Notes: generated by a model not told the origin, from the sequence alone. Counted from the stretch's first letter, positions 26,231 through 32,463 are shown. The stretch: 33,104 nucleotides of DNA from Bacteroidales bacterium (GCA_017546605.1 JAFYSH010000013.1:1-33104), one strand, 5' to 3'. Numbers and translations: made by a program.

Positions 26231-27523
26231 TTAGATAAAGACAAATTTTAGGGCGAAGAGAATTGCCAGGATAATCATAACGGGGGTTACCTTTTTGCGT
26301 TTTCCGCAGATCAAGTTCATCAGCACGTAAGAAATCATACCCAACAAGATGCCGTTCGAAATGGAATACGATAGGGGCATGGTGATGATACAAATGAAGG
26401 CCGGGATGGATTCAGAGAAGTCTTCAAAGGGGACTTGACGAATCGGATCCATCATCAATAGGCCAACGATAATCAGAGCGGGAGCTGTCGCTGCTGCAGG
26501 AATCGACAAGAAAAGAGGAGAGAAGAACAAGGCAATGGCAAAGCAGCAAGCAACTGCAAAGGCTGTCAGGCCCGTACGTCCCCCTTGAGCAACGCCAGCA
26601 GCACTTTCTACATACGTGGTAGTTGTAGAAGTGCCCAAGCAAGCTCCCACGGTTGTGGCAATGGAGTCTGCCATGAATGCTTCTTTGATGCGGCGAATCT
26701 TTCCGTTTTCATCCACAATTCCGGCTTTGGTGCAGACACCTACCAAGGTGCCGACCGTATCAAACATATCGATGAAGAAGAAGGTGAATACAACCACCAA
26801 CATATCCAGGCTGAAGAAGTGTGAGAAATCAAATTGGCAGAAGATCGGGCTGATGGATTCGGGCTGAGATAGAACGCCTTTAAATTCGGTAATTCCCATC
26901 GGAATACCAATGACCATGGTGATTAAAATGCCCAAGAGAATGGCTCCCGGTATATTTTTGGCGAACAAGAATCCGGTGATTACAATACCAATCAATGCCA
27001 GAAGAGCACTTCCAGAAGAAATATCGCCAAGCGCAACGAGGGTGGCATCGTTGTTCACAATCACCCCTGCACTTTGCAAGCCGATGAATGCGATGAACAG
27101 ACCGATACCGGCTCCAATTGCATTTCGAAGGCTTAAGGGAATTGCATTTACAATCGCTTCACGGATATTGGTGAGTGTCAGAACAATGAAGATGAGACCT
27201 TCAATTAGTACAGCTGTTAACGCAAACTGCCATGAATACCCCATTCCCAAGCAAACACTGTAGACAAAAAATGCATTCAGCCCCATTCCCGGAGCCAAAC
27301 CAAAAGGAAGTTTGCCAATAAAAGCCATCGCAAGGCAGCCAATGATGGCCGCAATGGCTGTAGATGTAAAGACTGCTCCACCGGGCATTCCATCCAACTG
27401 GCTGAACAGGGAAGGATTGACAGCCAAAATGTAGGACATGGTAAGAAAGGTAGTAACCCCTGCGATAATTTCCCTGCGAATGGTTGTTTTTTCAGGATTG
27501 AATCCGAAGAGTTTGGTTAACAT
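26231..27523 (-). CDS. NCS2-family (AzgA-like) purine permease
   Basis: A 430-residue polytopic transporter starting MLTKLFGFNPEKTTIRREII. Family hallmarks are EIIAGVTTFLTMSYILAVNP, the TM1 signature of AzgA/GhxP-type guanine-hypoxanthine permeases, then FGLAPGMGLNAFFVYSVCLG, VFTFFFIDMFDTVGTLVGVC and AGVAQGGRTGLTAFAVACCF. These proteins import purine bases with protons. A longer reading to 27565 uses a TTG lying inside a perfect promoter box, so I start at the ATG (27521-27523). It is followed after 3 bp by the MATE gene. Confidence 0.93.
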   Translation of the reverse strand: MLTKLFGFNPEKTTIRREIIAGVTTFLTMSYILAVNPSLFSQLDGMPGGAVFTSTAIAAIIGCLAMAFIGKLPFGLAPGMGLNAFFVYSVCLGMGYSWQFALTAVLIEGLIFIVLTLTNIREAIVNAIPLSLRNAIGAGIGLFIAFIGLQSAGVIVNNDATLVALGDISSGSALLALIGIVITGFLFAKNIPGAILLGILITMVIGIPMGITEFKGVLSQPESISPIFCQFDFSHFFSLDMLVVVFTFFFIDMFDTVGTLVGVCTKAGIVDENGKIRRIKEAFMADSIATTVGACLGTSTTTTYVESAAGVAQGGRTGLTAFAVACCFAIALFFSPLFLSIPAAATAPALIIVGLLMMDPIRQVPFEDFSESIPAFICIITMPLSYSISNGILLGMISYVLMNLICGKRKKVTPVMIILAILFALKFVFI

Positions 27524-27562
27524 GAATTCTAAAATTTTGTCAGTGAGTGATTGTAAGTAACA

Positions 27563-27609
27563 CAAAGGTACTAAAATTATTTATATTGGATCCATATGAA
27601 TGCCAATAT
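27563..27609 (-). promoter_or_regulatory. Promoter and inverted repeat upstream of the purine permease
   Basis: On the minus strand TACCTTTG (27570-27563) is an exact -7 box 40 bp before the ATG. An inverted repeat ATATTGG (27583-27589) / CCAATAT (27603-27609), with a CATATG palindrome in its centre, covers the -33 position. It could be an operator; the regulator is unknown. Confidence 0.5.
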
Positions 27610-27674
27610 GGGTGGCTGGACAAAATTTTATCGAGGAATATTGCTCCACTAATGCCGATCAGAGTTCCGATTGA

Positions 27675-27852
27675 AGAAAAGCGAAGGATGCAGACGCAGA
27701 AAAGGATGCAATCGCAATCAATAGTTATGAATTGGAGCAGGCCAAGGGAATCAAAACTGGAGAGCCTGTCTTTGAAGATGGAGAACTTAGATACATTGAA
27801 CCACAGAGGGATAATTCAAAAGGTTCTGCACGAGAACACTGGACATTTATGA
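27675..27852 (+). other. Unidentified gene remnant
   Basis: A plus-strand frame free of stops from just after a TGA (27672-27674) reads as acidic, protein-like sequence (KDADAEKDAIAINSYELEQA, GEPVFEDGELRYIEPQRDN). It has no ATG at its head and runs into the region antisense to the next pseudogene. The composition is that of real coding sequence rather than intergenic DNA. I do not recognise the family; a decayed phage gene fragment is possible. Confidence 0.25.
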
Positions 27853-27853
27853 A

Positions 27854-28085
27854 TCATTCGACACGAAATGAGTCTATTATGTCAAAGGAATCAAATCCTG
27901 AAATCTCTTCAACCTTATCATCCTTAACGAGATAGATAATTGGGAATCCCGTAGGAGGAATCGGATCAGATAATTGATATAAATAAGCATCCGCTCCCTC
28001 GAACTTGCCGAGGTAGAAATTTGTCTCCATAGAGATCGATATGATGTTTTGCAGCATCCTTAACTATTTGCGGAACCTTTGCCAT
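27854..28085 (-). pseudogene. Frameshifted paralogue of the 83-residue protein at 28146-28397
   Basis: Read from the ATG at 28085, it begins MAKVPQIVKDAAKHHIDLYG, nearly identical to its neighbour. Two bases are missing at the codons for Phe-Asp-Tyr (near 28017; GACAAATTTCTACC against GACAAATTCGACTACC), which shifts the frame. The remainder continues in another frame as LGKFEGADAYLYQLSDPIPP and TGFPIIYLVKDDKVEEI. The divergence in the second half suggests the duplication is not recent, or that the copies served different partners. The sequence just upstream of the ATG is shared by both copies. Confidence 0.75.
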
Positions 28086-28145
28086 AGTGTGACAAATGTA
28101 ATAACATTTCATGAATGTCGCGGAATAATACGAATCGATAATAAG

Positions 28146-28397
28146 TTATTCATTCTCGAATTCGTCGATATCTTCAACAAGTGATTCTATGATGAATAAG
28201 GCAGGTGAATCGGTAATAGCGTCGACCTTTCCATCCTTAACAATATAGACAATTGGAAATCCTGTGCAAGAATCCTCTGGGAATGCATAAGCAAAAGCAT
28301 CCGCTCCCTCGAACTTGCCGAGGTAGTCGAATTTGTCTCCATAGAGATCGATAAGATGTTTTGCAGCATCCTTAACTATTTGTGGAACCTTTGCCAT
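28146..28397 (-). CDS. Small acidic protein of unknown function (intact copy)
   Basis: An 83-residue soluble protein: MAKVPQIVKDAAKHLIDLYG, then YLGKFEGADAFAYAFPEDSC and GFPIVYIVKDGKVDAIT, ending in an acidic tail (VEDIDEFENE). A helix followed by three or four strands is the likely fold. I know no named family for it. Small acidic proteins beside a toxin gene are often immunity proteins, and it lies 1.1 kb from the MuF-toxin cassette on the same strand, but no direct evidence links them. A truncated CRISPR-like repeat begins 20 bp upstream of its start. Confidence 0.6.
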   Translation of the reverse strand: MAKVPQIVKDAAKHLIDLYGDKFDYLGKFEGADAFAYAFPEDSCTGFPIVYIVKDGKVDAITDSPALFIIESLVEDIDEFENE

Positions 28398-28416
28398 AGT
28401 GCGACAAATGTAATAA

Positions 28417-28600
28417 CATTTTTTGTGTCTTTAACATATCACAACAGTCGGAGGGCAGCCTTACAAGACCCTAACATCGTTGTGAATTGCTTTCATTTTT
28501 TGTATCTTTGACATATCACAACAGTACGCTATCTGACATTGCAATTCAAGTTTAGTTGTGAATTGCTTTCATTTTTTGTATCTATGACATATCACAACAG
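28417..28600. CRISPR. Relic CRISPR-like array: one truncated and two full repeats, two spacers
   Basis: Full 46-bp repeats at 28479-28524 and 28555-28600 read GTTGTGAATTGCTTTCATTT, then TTTGTATCTTTGACATATCA, then CAACAG. The second has one change (CTATGAC for CTTTGAC). A 5'-truncated repeat lies at 28417-28447. Spacers are 28448-28478 and 28525-28554, about 30 nt each. All repeats are followed by T, so the true length may be 47. Terminal GTTGTGA/TCACAAC pairing and the TTGCTTTCA...TATCTTTGA core resemble type II-C repeats of Bacteroidetes. No cas gene lies in the window. Confidence 0.7.
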
Positions 28601-28827
28601 TGGTGATTTCTGTCGGATGTCAATGGCCGATAAGGTGGACCGTTGAACACGGACGTGCGAAGGGGCTGCTTCCAAGGTTCTGTGCCATAGAAATTGCCTT
28701 GCCGGAAGTTCTGCCGGATAGAGTTCCGAACCTTCGCTCCCACCTTAATTGGTAACTTTTTCTGGGTCAGCTGGAGCAACTCTTTCAGTCGGGTGTTTAC
28801 CAGGTTGGAAAAATCAGGAGGTGACAT
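28582..28827 (-). pseudogene. Truncated Mu-type virion morphogenesis (gpG-like) gene, copy 1
   Basis: An N-terminal fragment beginning MSPPDFSNLVNTRLKELLQL, with KVGAKVRNSIRQNFRQGNFY and PPYRPLTSDRNH. This is the conserved start of phage virion-morphogenesis/tail-completion proteins of the Mu gpG type. The homologous part stops after RNH, where the CRISPR-like repeat begins; the last residues are translated from the repeat. Normal members continue for another ~80 residues, so this copy cannot make a full protein. No MuF or portal gene remains directly upstream of it, only the 46-residue frame. Confidence 0.78.
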
Positions 28828-28844
28828 AAAAAACTCAAATAATA

Positions 28845-28871
28845 TTTGGATATTAAAAATAATTATATTTG
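28845..28871 (+). promoter_or_regulatory. Predicted plus-strand promoter, unit 1
   Basis: TATATTTG at 28864-28871 is an exact -7 box. TTTG at 28845-28848 lies 15 nt upstream, closer than the usual 19-21. The segment is conserved in the second unit. Confidence 0.4.
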
Positions 28872-28876
28872 CAGCG

Positions 28877-28957
28877 GATGCGAGTGCATATCAGGTGCGA
28901 TAACTTCAAGCTGCACCGTCCGAACGAAGCCATAGTTTATCTATGGCTTTAGTCTTT
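28877..28957 (+). ncRNA. Predicted small structured RNA, unit 1
   Basis: Between the -7 box and a terminator lie about 80 nt that fold into three successive hairpins: ATGC/GCAT, GGTGC/GCACC, and the terminator stem. No open frame is present. Expression is inferred only from the promoter and terminator. It shows no clear complementarity to the CRISPR-like repeat, so I do not call it a tracrRNA. Confidence 0.35.
28926..28957 (+). terminator. Intrinsic terminator, unit 1
   Basis: A 9-bp stem AAGCCATAG/CTATGGCTT with loop TTTAT is followed on the plus strand by TAGTCTTTTT. The minus-strand side has no U-tract, so the plus orientation is favoured. Confidence 0.55.
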
Positions 28958-28976
28958 TTAATATCTCAGCGACTTT

Positions 28977-29117
28977 CTACTGAATTACATCTTCTTTGGA
29001 GATAACAACTGCATGGTCATTAAACACGACATAGCATCTTTCTATTGTCCCGTTTTCAAAATCAGTATGCCTCCATTGAATATGAGATGCCAAACGTCTT
29101 TCATTAAGTTTATGCAT
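28977..29117 (-). CDS. 46-residue open frame, possible 3' remnant of a cassette gene
   Basis: The minus strand reads MHKLNERRLASHIQWRHTDF, then ENGTIERCYVVFNDHAVVIS and KEDVIQ. The frame stays open upstream of the ATG into the orphan repeat, which suggests the tail of a longer, truncated gene. Its position, just before a virion-morphogenesis fragment, is the one held by the MuF-toxin gene in the neighbouring unit. It may be the last part of an alternative toxin or immunity gene; no family is recognised. Confidence 0.35.
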   Translation of the reverse strand: MHKLNERRLASHIQWRHTDFENGTIERCYVVFNDHAVVISKEDVIQ

Positions 29118-29130
29118 GTTTTTGTCTATG

Positions 29131-29406
29131 TCAGTTGTGAATTGCTTTCATTTTTTGTGTCTTTGACATATCACAATAGTGGTGATTTCTGTCGGAAGTC
29201 AATGGCCGATAAGGCGGACCGTTGAACACGGACGTGCGAAGTGGCTGCTTCCAAGGTTCTGTGCCATAGAAATTGCCTTGTCGGAAGTTCTGTCGGATAG
29301 AGTTCCGAACCTTCGCTCCCACCTTGATTGGCAACTTTTTCTGGGTCAGCTGGAGCAATTCCTGCAGTCGGGTGTTTACCAGGTTGGAAAAATCAGGGGT
29401 TGACAT
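29131..29406 (-). pseudogene. Truncated Mu-type virion morphogenesis (gpG-like) gene, copy 2
   Basis: It begins MSTPDFSNLVNTRLQELLQL and matches copy 1 nearly throughout to RNH. It then reads through the orphan CRISPR-like repeat (MSKTQKMKAIHN) to a stop just past the repeat. The ATG at 29406 is favoured because the upstream extension is AT-rich intergenic sequence. It lies 114 bp after the MuF-toxin stop on the same strand, as expected for the Mu-type order MuF, then gpG. Confidence 0.78.
29134..29179. CRISPR. Orphan CRISPR-like repeat
   Basis: A 46-bp copy of the array repeat with two changes (GTGTC for GTATC, AATAG for ACAG context), 533 bp from the last array repeat. It directly abuts the second virion-morphogenesis fragment at the same base as in the first unit. 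Confidence 0.7.
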
Positions 29407-29424
29407 AAAAAAAATCAAATAATA

Positions 29425-29453
29425 TTTGGATATTAAAAAATATATTATATTTG
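29425..29453 (+). promoter_or_regulatory. Predicted plus-strand promoter, unit 2
   Basis: TTTG at 29425-29428, 17 nt, then TATATTTG at 29446-29453 (exact -7 box). The spacing is slightly short. It is homologous to the unit 1 promoter. Confidence 0.42.
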
Positions 29454-29458
29454 TAGCG

Positions 29459-29527
29459 GTATTGAAGCCGTAACAGACTTCTACACCTTCCACGTAAGAG
29501 TAGACTCCGGTCTACTCTTGCTATTTT
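29459..29527 (+). ncRNA. Predicted small structured RNA, unit 2
   Basis: About 70 nt between the -7 box and a strong hairpin. The sequence after AGCGG does not match unit 1, but the length and layout do. The 3' end overlaps the last codons of the MuF-toxin gene on the other strand, so it could also act as antisense RNA. Prediction only. Confidence 0.32.
29496..29527 (+). terminator. Hairpin terminator, unit 2
   Basis: A 10-bp perfect stem AAGAGTAGAC/GTCTACTCTT with loop TCCG is followed on plus by GCTATTTTG, a modest U-tract. It also sits directly after the stop of the MuF-toxin gene on minus, where no U-tract follows. Confidence 0.5.
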
Positions 29528-30465
29528 GTGGCACTGTCAAATACTAATGCCTTATTTTTCCACTTGACGATGATTATTCGCTTTTTGCGTGACTGCATCA
29601 GATATCTTCTAATATGAGTATTGATTTGCTTGCGCTTGATGTGGCTGGGCATTTCTATGATAATATTATCCGCCTGAGTCTTTGCGTCCTTAATTCTGTT
29701 CAGAATAGCGTTTTTAATCTTTTTGTCATTGTTCGAAGGTTTTACTTTTATCATTGATTTCCCCTCGAACAACATACCGCCAATCATAAAGTCTGGGTTC
29801 TTTCTCTGCTGAACACCTTTAGGAATGAGTTTTTCTCTGAGCTTAATCTGTTCCTCCGTGTCCGAGTTGATGCGAGGCAGAAGGTATATTTTCTTGTTCA
29901 ACTTTTGAGATAGAAATGTCGCTATGCGCTCATTCTCTTCCAGCTCGTTTGCTCCATGATAGGGGCTTATCAACACTTGTCCCTTAGCTGTCGTTCGATA
30001 CTCACTTACGCCAGGAGGTTCTTGGTCTTTTCCTCGAAGTAGTCTCTCAACCGCTGCCTTTGCTCCCGGATATGCCTTGGCAACATACGGGTGAGTGTCG
30101 GAGAAGATTTTGCCATCCTCGCCGGGGTTGTTCTCAAGGCCTGCTTGTTTCGGTACCGGCTTGAAGTCTTTGATGACTTCGTCGTTGGTGGGTTCGTCGG
30201 TTTGCTCCAGCGAGCATTTGCAGTTCCATCGGTCTCCGGGGTGATGTTGACTCCAGAAGGGGTGATTTACAGGGAGTGTTAGTTTAGCTTGCCAATATTG
30301 AGCATGCAGAAGATCCTGCTGCGGGCTAGTAGTAGGCATCCACCGGATGTTAGGAAAAACATCCTGCTCTGCCTCGAAGTGCTTCCAGTCTGCTGCCTGG
30401 TGAGCTCGCAATACAGCTGTGTTGTACTCAGTGCGTAGCCACTGACGAACGTAGTGGTTGGTCAT
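29521..30465 (-). pseudogene. 5'-truncated MuF phage head protein fused to a CdiA-CT-like nuclease toxin domain
   Basis: The 314-residue frame has two parts. Residues 1-90 are the end of a MuF (phage minor head/SPP1 gp7-type) domain: TEYNTAVLRAHQAADWKHFE, LPVNHPFWSQHHPGDRWNCK and the C-K-C pair. After a linker (KIFSDTHPYVAKAYPGAKAA), residues about 150-314 resemble CdiA-CT-type tRNA nucleases: GQVLISPYHGANELEENERI, IYLLPRINSD, and the core KNPDFMIGGMLFEGKSM with the PD...E-x-K pattern of PD-(D/E)XK enzymes, then TQADNIIIEMPSH. MuF-like coding continues upstream of the ATG (SRNHFERWVKDIKG) to a stop at 30525-30523, so the 5' part of the gene is lost. The nuclease domain itself looks intact. 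The specific toxin family is my pattern-based inference. Confidence 0.72.
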
Positions 30466-30629
30466 TCCCTTGATGTCCTTTACCCAACGTTCAAAGTGAT
30501 TTCGACTGCGAATATATAATGGTTAATCTATTGATTTTCAAATCGGTCTATACACGTCATAACGTGTCATCAGATGTCATAGTCGGGGCATTTTGAAGGG
30601 TGGATTTGCGGTGGAGTTTGATATTAGAT

Positions 30630-30743
30630 TACCGCAAAATTAAAGGATGAATTGCCACAAATTCAGAGTCCAGAATATCGCAAAACTTGAAAGTAAAATA
30701 TCGCAACAATCGAATATAGTTACCGCAATTATTGAAACCATCA
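30630..30743. repeat. Tandem repeat, 23-bp period, five units
   Basis: Units start at 30630, 30653, 30676, 30699 and 30721 with core TACCGCAAAATT/TATCGCAAAACTT. The period is 23, 23, 23 and 22 bp. The cores are well kept and the rest of each unit is diverged. The stretch 30526-30629 to its left holds only three GTCAT copies (CACGTCATAACGTGTCATC...GATGTCAT, about 30555-30580) and nothing else I recognise. Confidence 0.75.
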
Positions 30744-30807
30744 GTCGGAAAACGCAGTTTTTTGAGGCTTAATTTTATAGGAAAACGCACCTAATACTGG
30801 TAAAAAT

Positions 30808-30958
30808 GGTGGAAAACGGCATTTTGTCAAATATAAATTCGGTGGAAAACGGCATTTTGTCAAATATAAATTCGGTGGAAAACGGCAAATACGACATTGT
30901 AAATCTGGTGGAAAACGGCATTTTATACTTAAAACATTTGGTGGAAAATATAAAAGCC
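30808..30958. repeat. Tandem repeat, 33-bp period, four units plus a partial fifth
   Basis: Units start at 30808, 30841, 30874, 30907 and 30940, each with GGTGGAAAACGGC. The first two are identical over 33 bp; later ones keep the core and diverge after it. Because 33 is a multiple of three, both strands stay open across it, but no start or conserved product supports a gene. The array runs into the promoter of the ATPase gene. Confidence 0.85.
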
Positions 30959-30967
30959 TTATTTTTG
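30937..30967 (+). promoter_or_regulatory. Promoter of the AAA/DUF4143 ATPase
   Basis: TTTG at 30937-30940, 19 nt, then TATTTTTG at 30960-30967: an exact match to both elements. The ATG is 17 nt downstream. The -33 element overlaps the junction of the fourth and fifth 33-bp repeat units. Confidence 0.75.
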
Positions 30968-30984
30968 CATCAAAATCAAAGACT

Positions 30985-32331
30985 ATGGCAGAGGATATAA
31001 TTCGTTTTAAGAGAAAGATGTATGACACTATGCTCAAGTGGAAACAAGAGCGTAATGGGGATACTGCATTACTTATTCAGGGAGCTCGTCGTGTTGGCAA
31101 ATCAACTATTGCCGAGGAGTTTGCACGAAACGAGTATAAGTCATACATATTAATTGATTTTTCTAAAGTATCTAAAGAGGTAAGTGATTTATTCAATGAT
31201 ATATCCGACCTGAATTACCTTTTTATCAGGTTGCAATTTATCTTTCAAGTAGAATTACATGAAAGAGAGTCCGTCATTATATTCGATGAGGTGCAGTTGC
31301 AACCATTAGCAAGACAAGCAATCAAGCACCTTGTAAAGGACCATAGGTATGATTATATAGAAACAGGCTCTTTAATTTCTGTAAGATCTAAAAGCAAAAA
31401 TATCATTATTCCAAGCGAAGAGACAAAGGTTGATATGTTTCCAATGGACTATGAGGAGTTCAGATGGGCATTGGGTGATACGGCAACCATACCGCTGTTG
31501 CGTGGTGCATTTGAGAAAAAGATATCTCTTGGTGATGCTACTCACAGGAAACTTATGCGCGATTTCCGCTTGTATATGCTTGTTGGTGGTATGCCTCAAG
31601 CTGTTGCTGCATACATTAAAACCAACAATTTTACTGCGGTAGATTTGGCTAAGCGAGACATTATTGCTTTGTATGAGGAGGATTTCGGTAAGATTGATGA
31701 TTCAGGACGCGCAAAGGCTATGTATGATGCAATACCAGCTCAATTAAGCAGAAATACATCTCGCTATCAAGTTGGAAATGCCATACCAGAAGAGAAGGTG
31801 GATAGAGTTATCAATATCGTAAAAGATATGGAGGATTCGATGACAACCAATATCGCATTTCATTCGGATGATCCCAATATAGGTTTAGCTCTGACCAAGA
31901 ATCCTGAGTATTTTAAGATGTATACTTCTGATACTGGTCTATTCGTTACACTAGCATTCAAGGATAGTGACATAACGGAAAATATTATATACGAGAAATT
32001 ACTCAGCGATAAACTAAGTACTAATCTTGGATATGTATATGAGAATATGATTGCCCAAATGTTAAGAGCTGCTGGGAAGAATTTATTCTATCATACCATA
32101 CCTTATGCAGATGGCAAGAAGTACTATGAGATTGATTTTATCATCACTGAGAAGCATAAAATTTCTCCTGTTGAAGTTAAATCATCTGGATATAAGTCCC
32201 ACAAATCATTGGATGAGTTTTGTACTAAGTTCTCAGATCGAATAATGAACAAATATGTGATTTACACAAAGGATTACAAACGAGAAAATGGCGTAGATTA
32301 CATACCTGTTTATATGACCATGTTCTTGTAA
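30985..32331 (+). CDS. AAA-family ATPase with C-terminal DUF4143 (nuclease-fold) domain
   Basis: A 448-residue soluble protein. The N-terminal ATPase domain shows Walker A GARRVGKST (about residues 34-42), Walker B VIIFDEVQL (about 96-104) and sensor-like IETGSLISV. The middle DUF4143-type segment has LYMLVGGMPQAVAAYIKT and SRYQVGNAIPEEKVDRVINI. The C-terminal part ends with YEIDFIITEKHKISPVEVKS, a D...ExK arrangement like restriction-endonuclease-fold domains. The family is abundant in Bacteroidetes and archaea; its physiological role is not settled. The codon use is AT-rich compared with the core genes. It is monocistronic, with a canonical promoter and a terminator 90 bp downstream. Confidence 0.9.
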   Translation: MAEDIIRFKRKMYDTMLKWKQERNGDTALLIQGARRVGKSTIAEEFARNEYKSYILIDFSKVSKEVSDLFNDISDLNYLFIRLQFIFQVELHERESVIIFDEVQLQPLARQAIKHLVKDHRYDYIETGSLISVRSKSKNIIIPSEETKVDMFPMDYEEFRWALGDTATIPLLRGAFEKKISLGDATHRKLMRDFRLYMLVGGMPQAVAAYIKTNNFTAVDLAKRDIIALYEEDFGKIDDSGRAKAMYDAIPAQLSRNTSRYQVGNAIPEEKVDRVINIVKDMEDSMTTNIAFHSDDPNIGLALTKNPEYFKMYTSDTGLFVTLAFKDSDITENIIYEKLLSDKLSTNLGYVYENMIAQMLRAAGKNLFYHTIPYADGKKYYEIDFIITEKHKISPVEVKSSGYKSHKSLDEFCTKFSDRIMNKYVIYTKDYKRENGVDYIPVYMTMFL

Positions 32332-32420
32332 ATTAAGTCAGTTGAATAGTAATAAGAAGCGTTCAAAAAAACAGGGCAAAAAGATGTGTTAGAATAAATT
32401 TCAATACTTTACAAAATCAC

Positions 32421-32463
32421 AAACGGGCAAAAACTTACAAATATCACAAGTTTTTGCCCGTTT
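32421..32463. terminator. Strong intrinsic terminator after the ATPase gene
   Basis: A perfect 16-bp stem (AAACGGGCAAAAACTT / AAGTTTTTGCCCGTTT) encloses an 11-nt loop. The stem ends in A/T runs on both sides, so it can act on either strand. Confidence 0.85.

Larger units (their letters stand above)
28555..29458. repeat. Duplicated unit: CRISPR-like repeat, phage gene fragment and promoter
   Basis: 28555-28876 and 29134-29458 are direct copies, about 94% identical by eye. Each holds a 46-bp repeat, about 230 bp antisense to a virion-morphogenesis gene start, an AT-rich promoter segment and the bases AGCGG. After AGCGG the copies diverge completely. The two unit starts are 579 bp apart. Confidence 0.8.

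Noticed and set aside
28417..28600. 46-bp repeats as an insertion sequence end or MITE
   Set aside because: They are separated by two unique ~30-nt segments, as repeats and spacers are, and there is no transposase or target duplication. The orphan repeat keeps this alternative open.
28877..28957. Small RNA as the tracrRNA of the CRISPR-like array
   Set aside because: A tracrRNA needs an anti-repeat; I find no stretch with convincing complementarity to the 46-bp repeat in either predicted RNA.
30806..31000. Plus-strand frame with repeated VENGILSNINS
   Set aside because: Also a by-product of the 33-bp repeat; it overlaps the ATPase start out of frame and spans the ATPase promoter.
30741..31037. 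98-residue minus-strand frame with repeated RFPPNLYLTKC
   Set aside because: It is the in-frame translation of the 33-bp DNA repeat, overlaps the ATPase promoter and start, and has no independent support.
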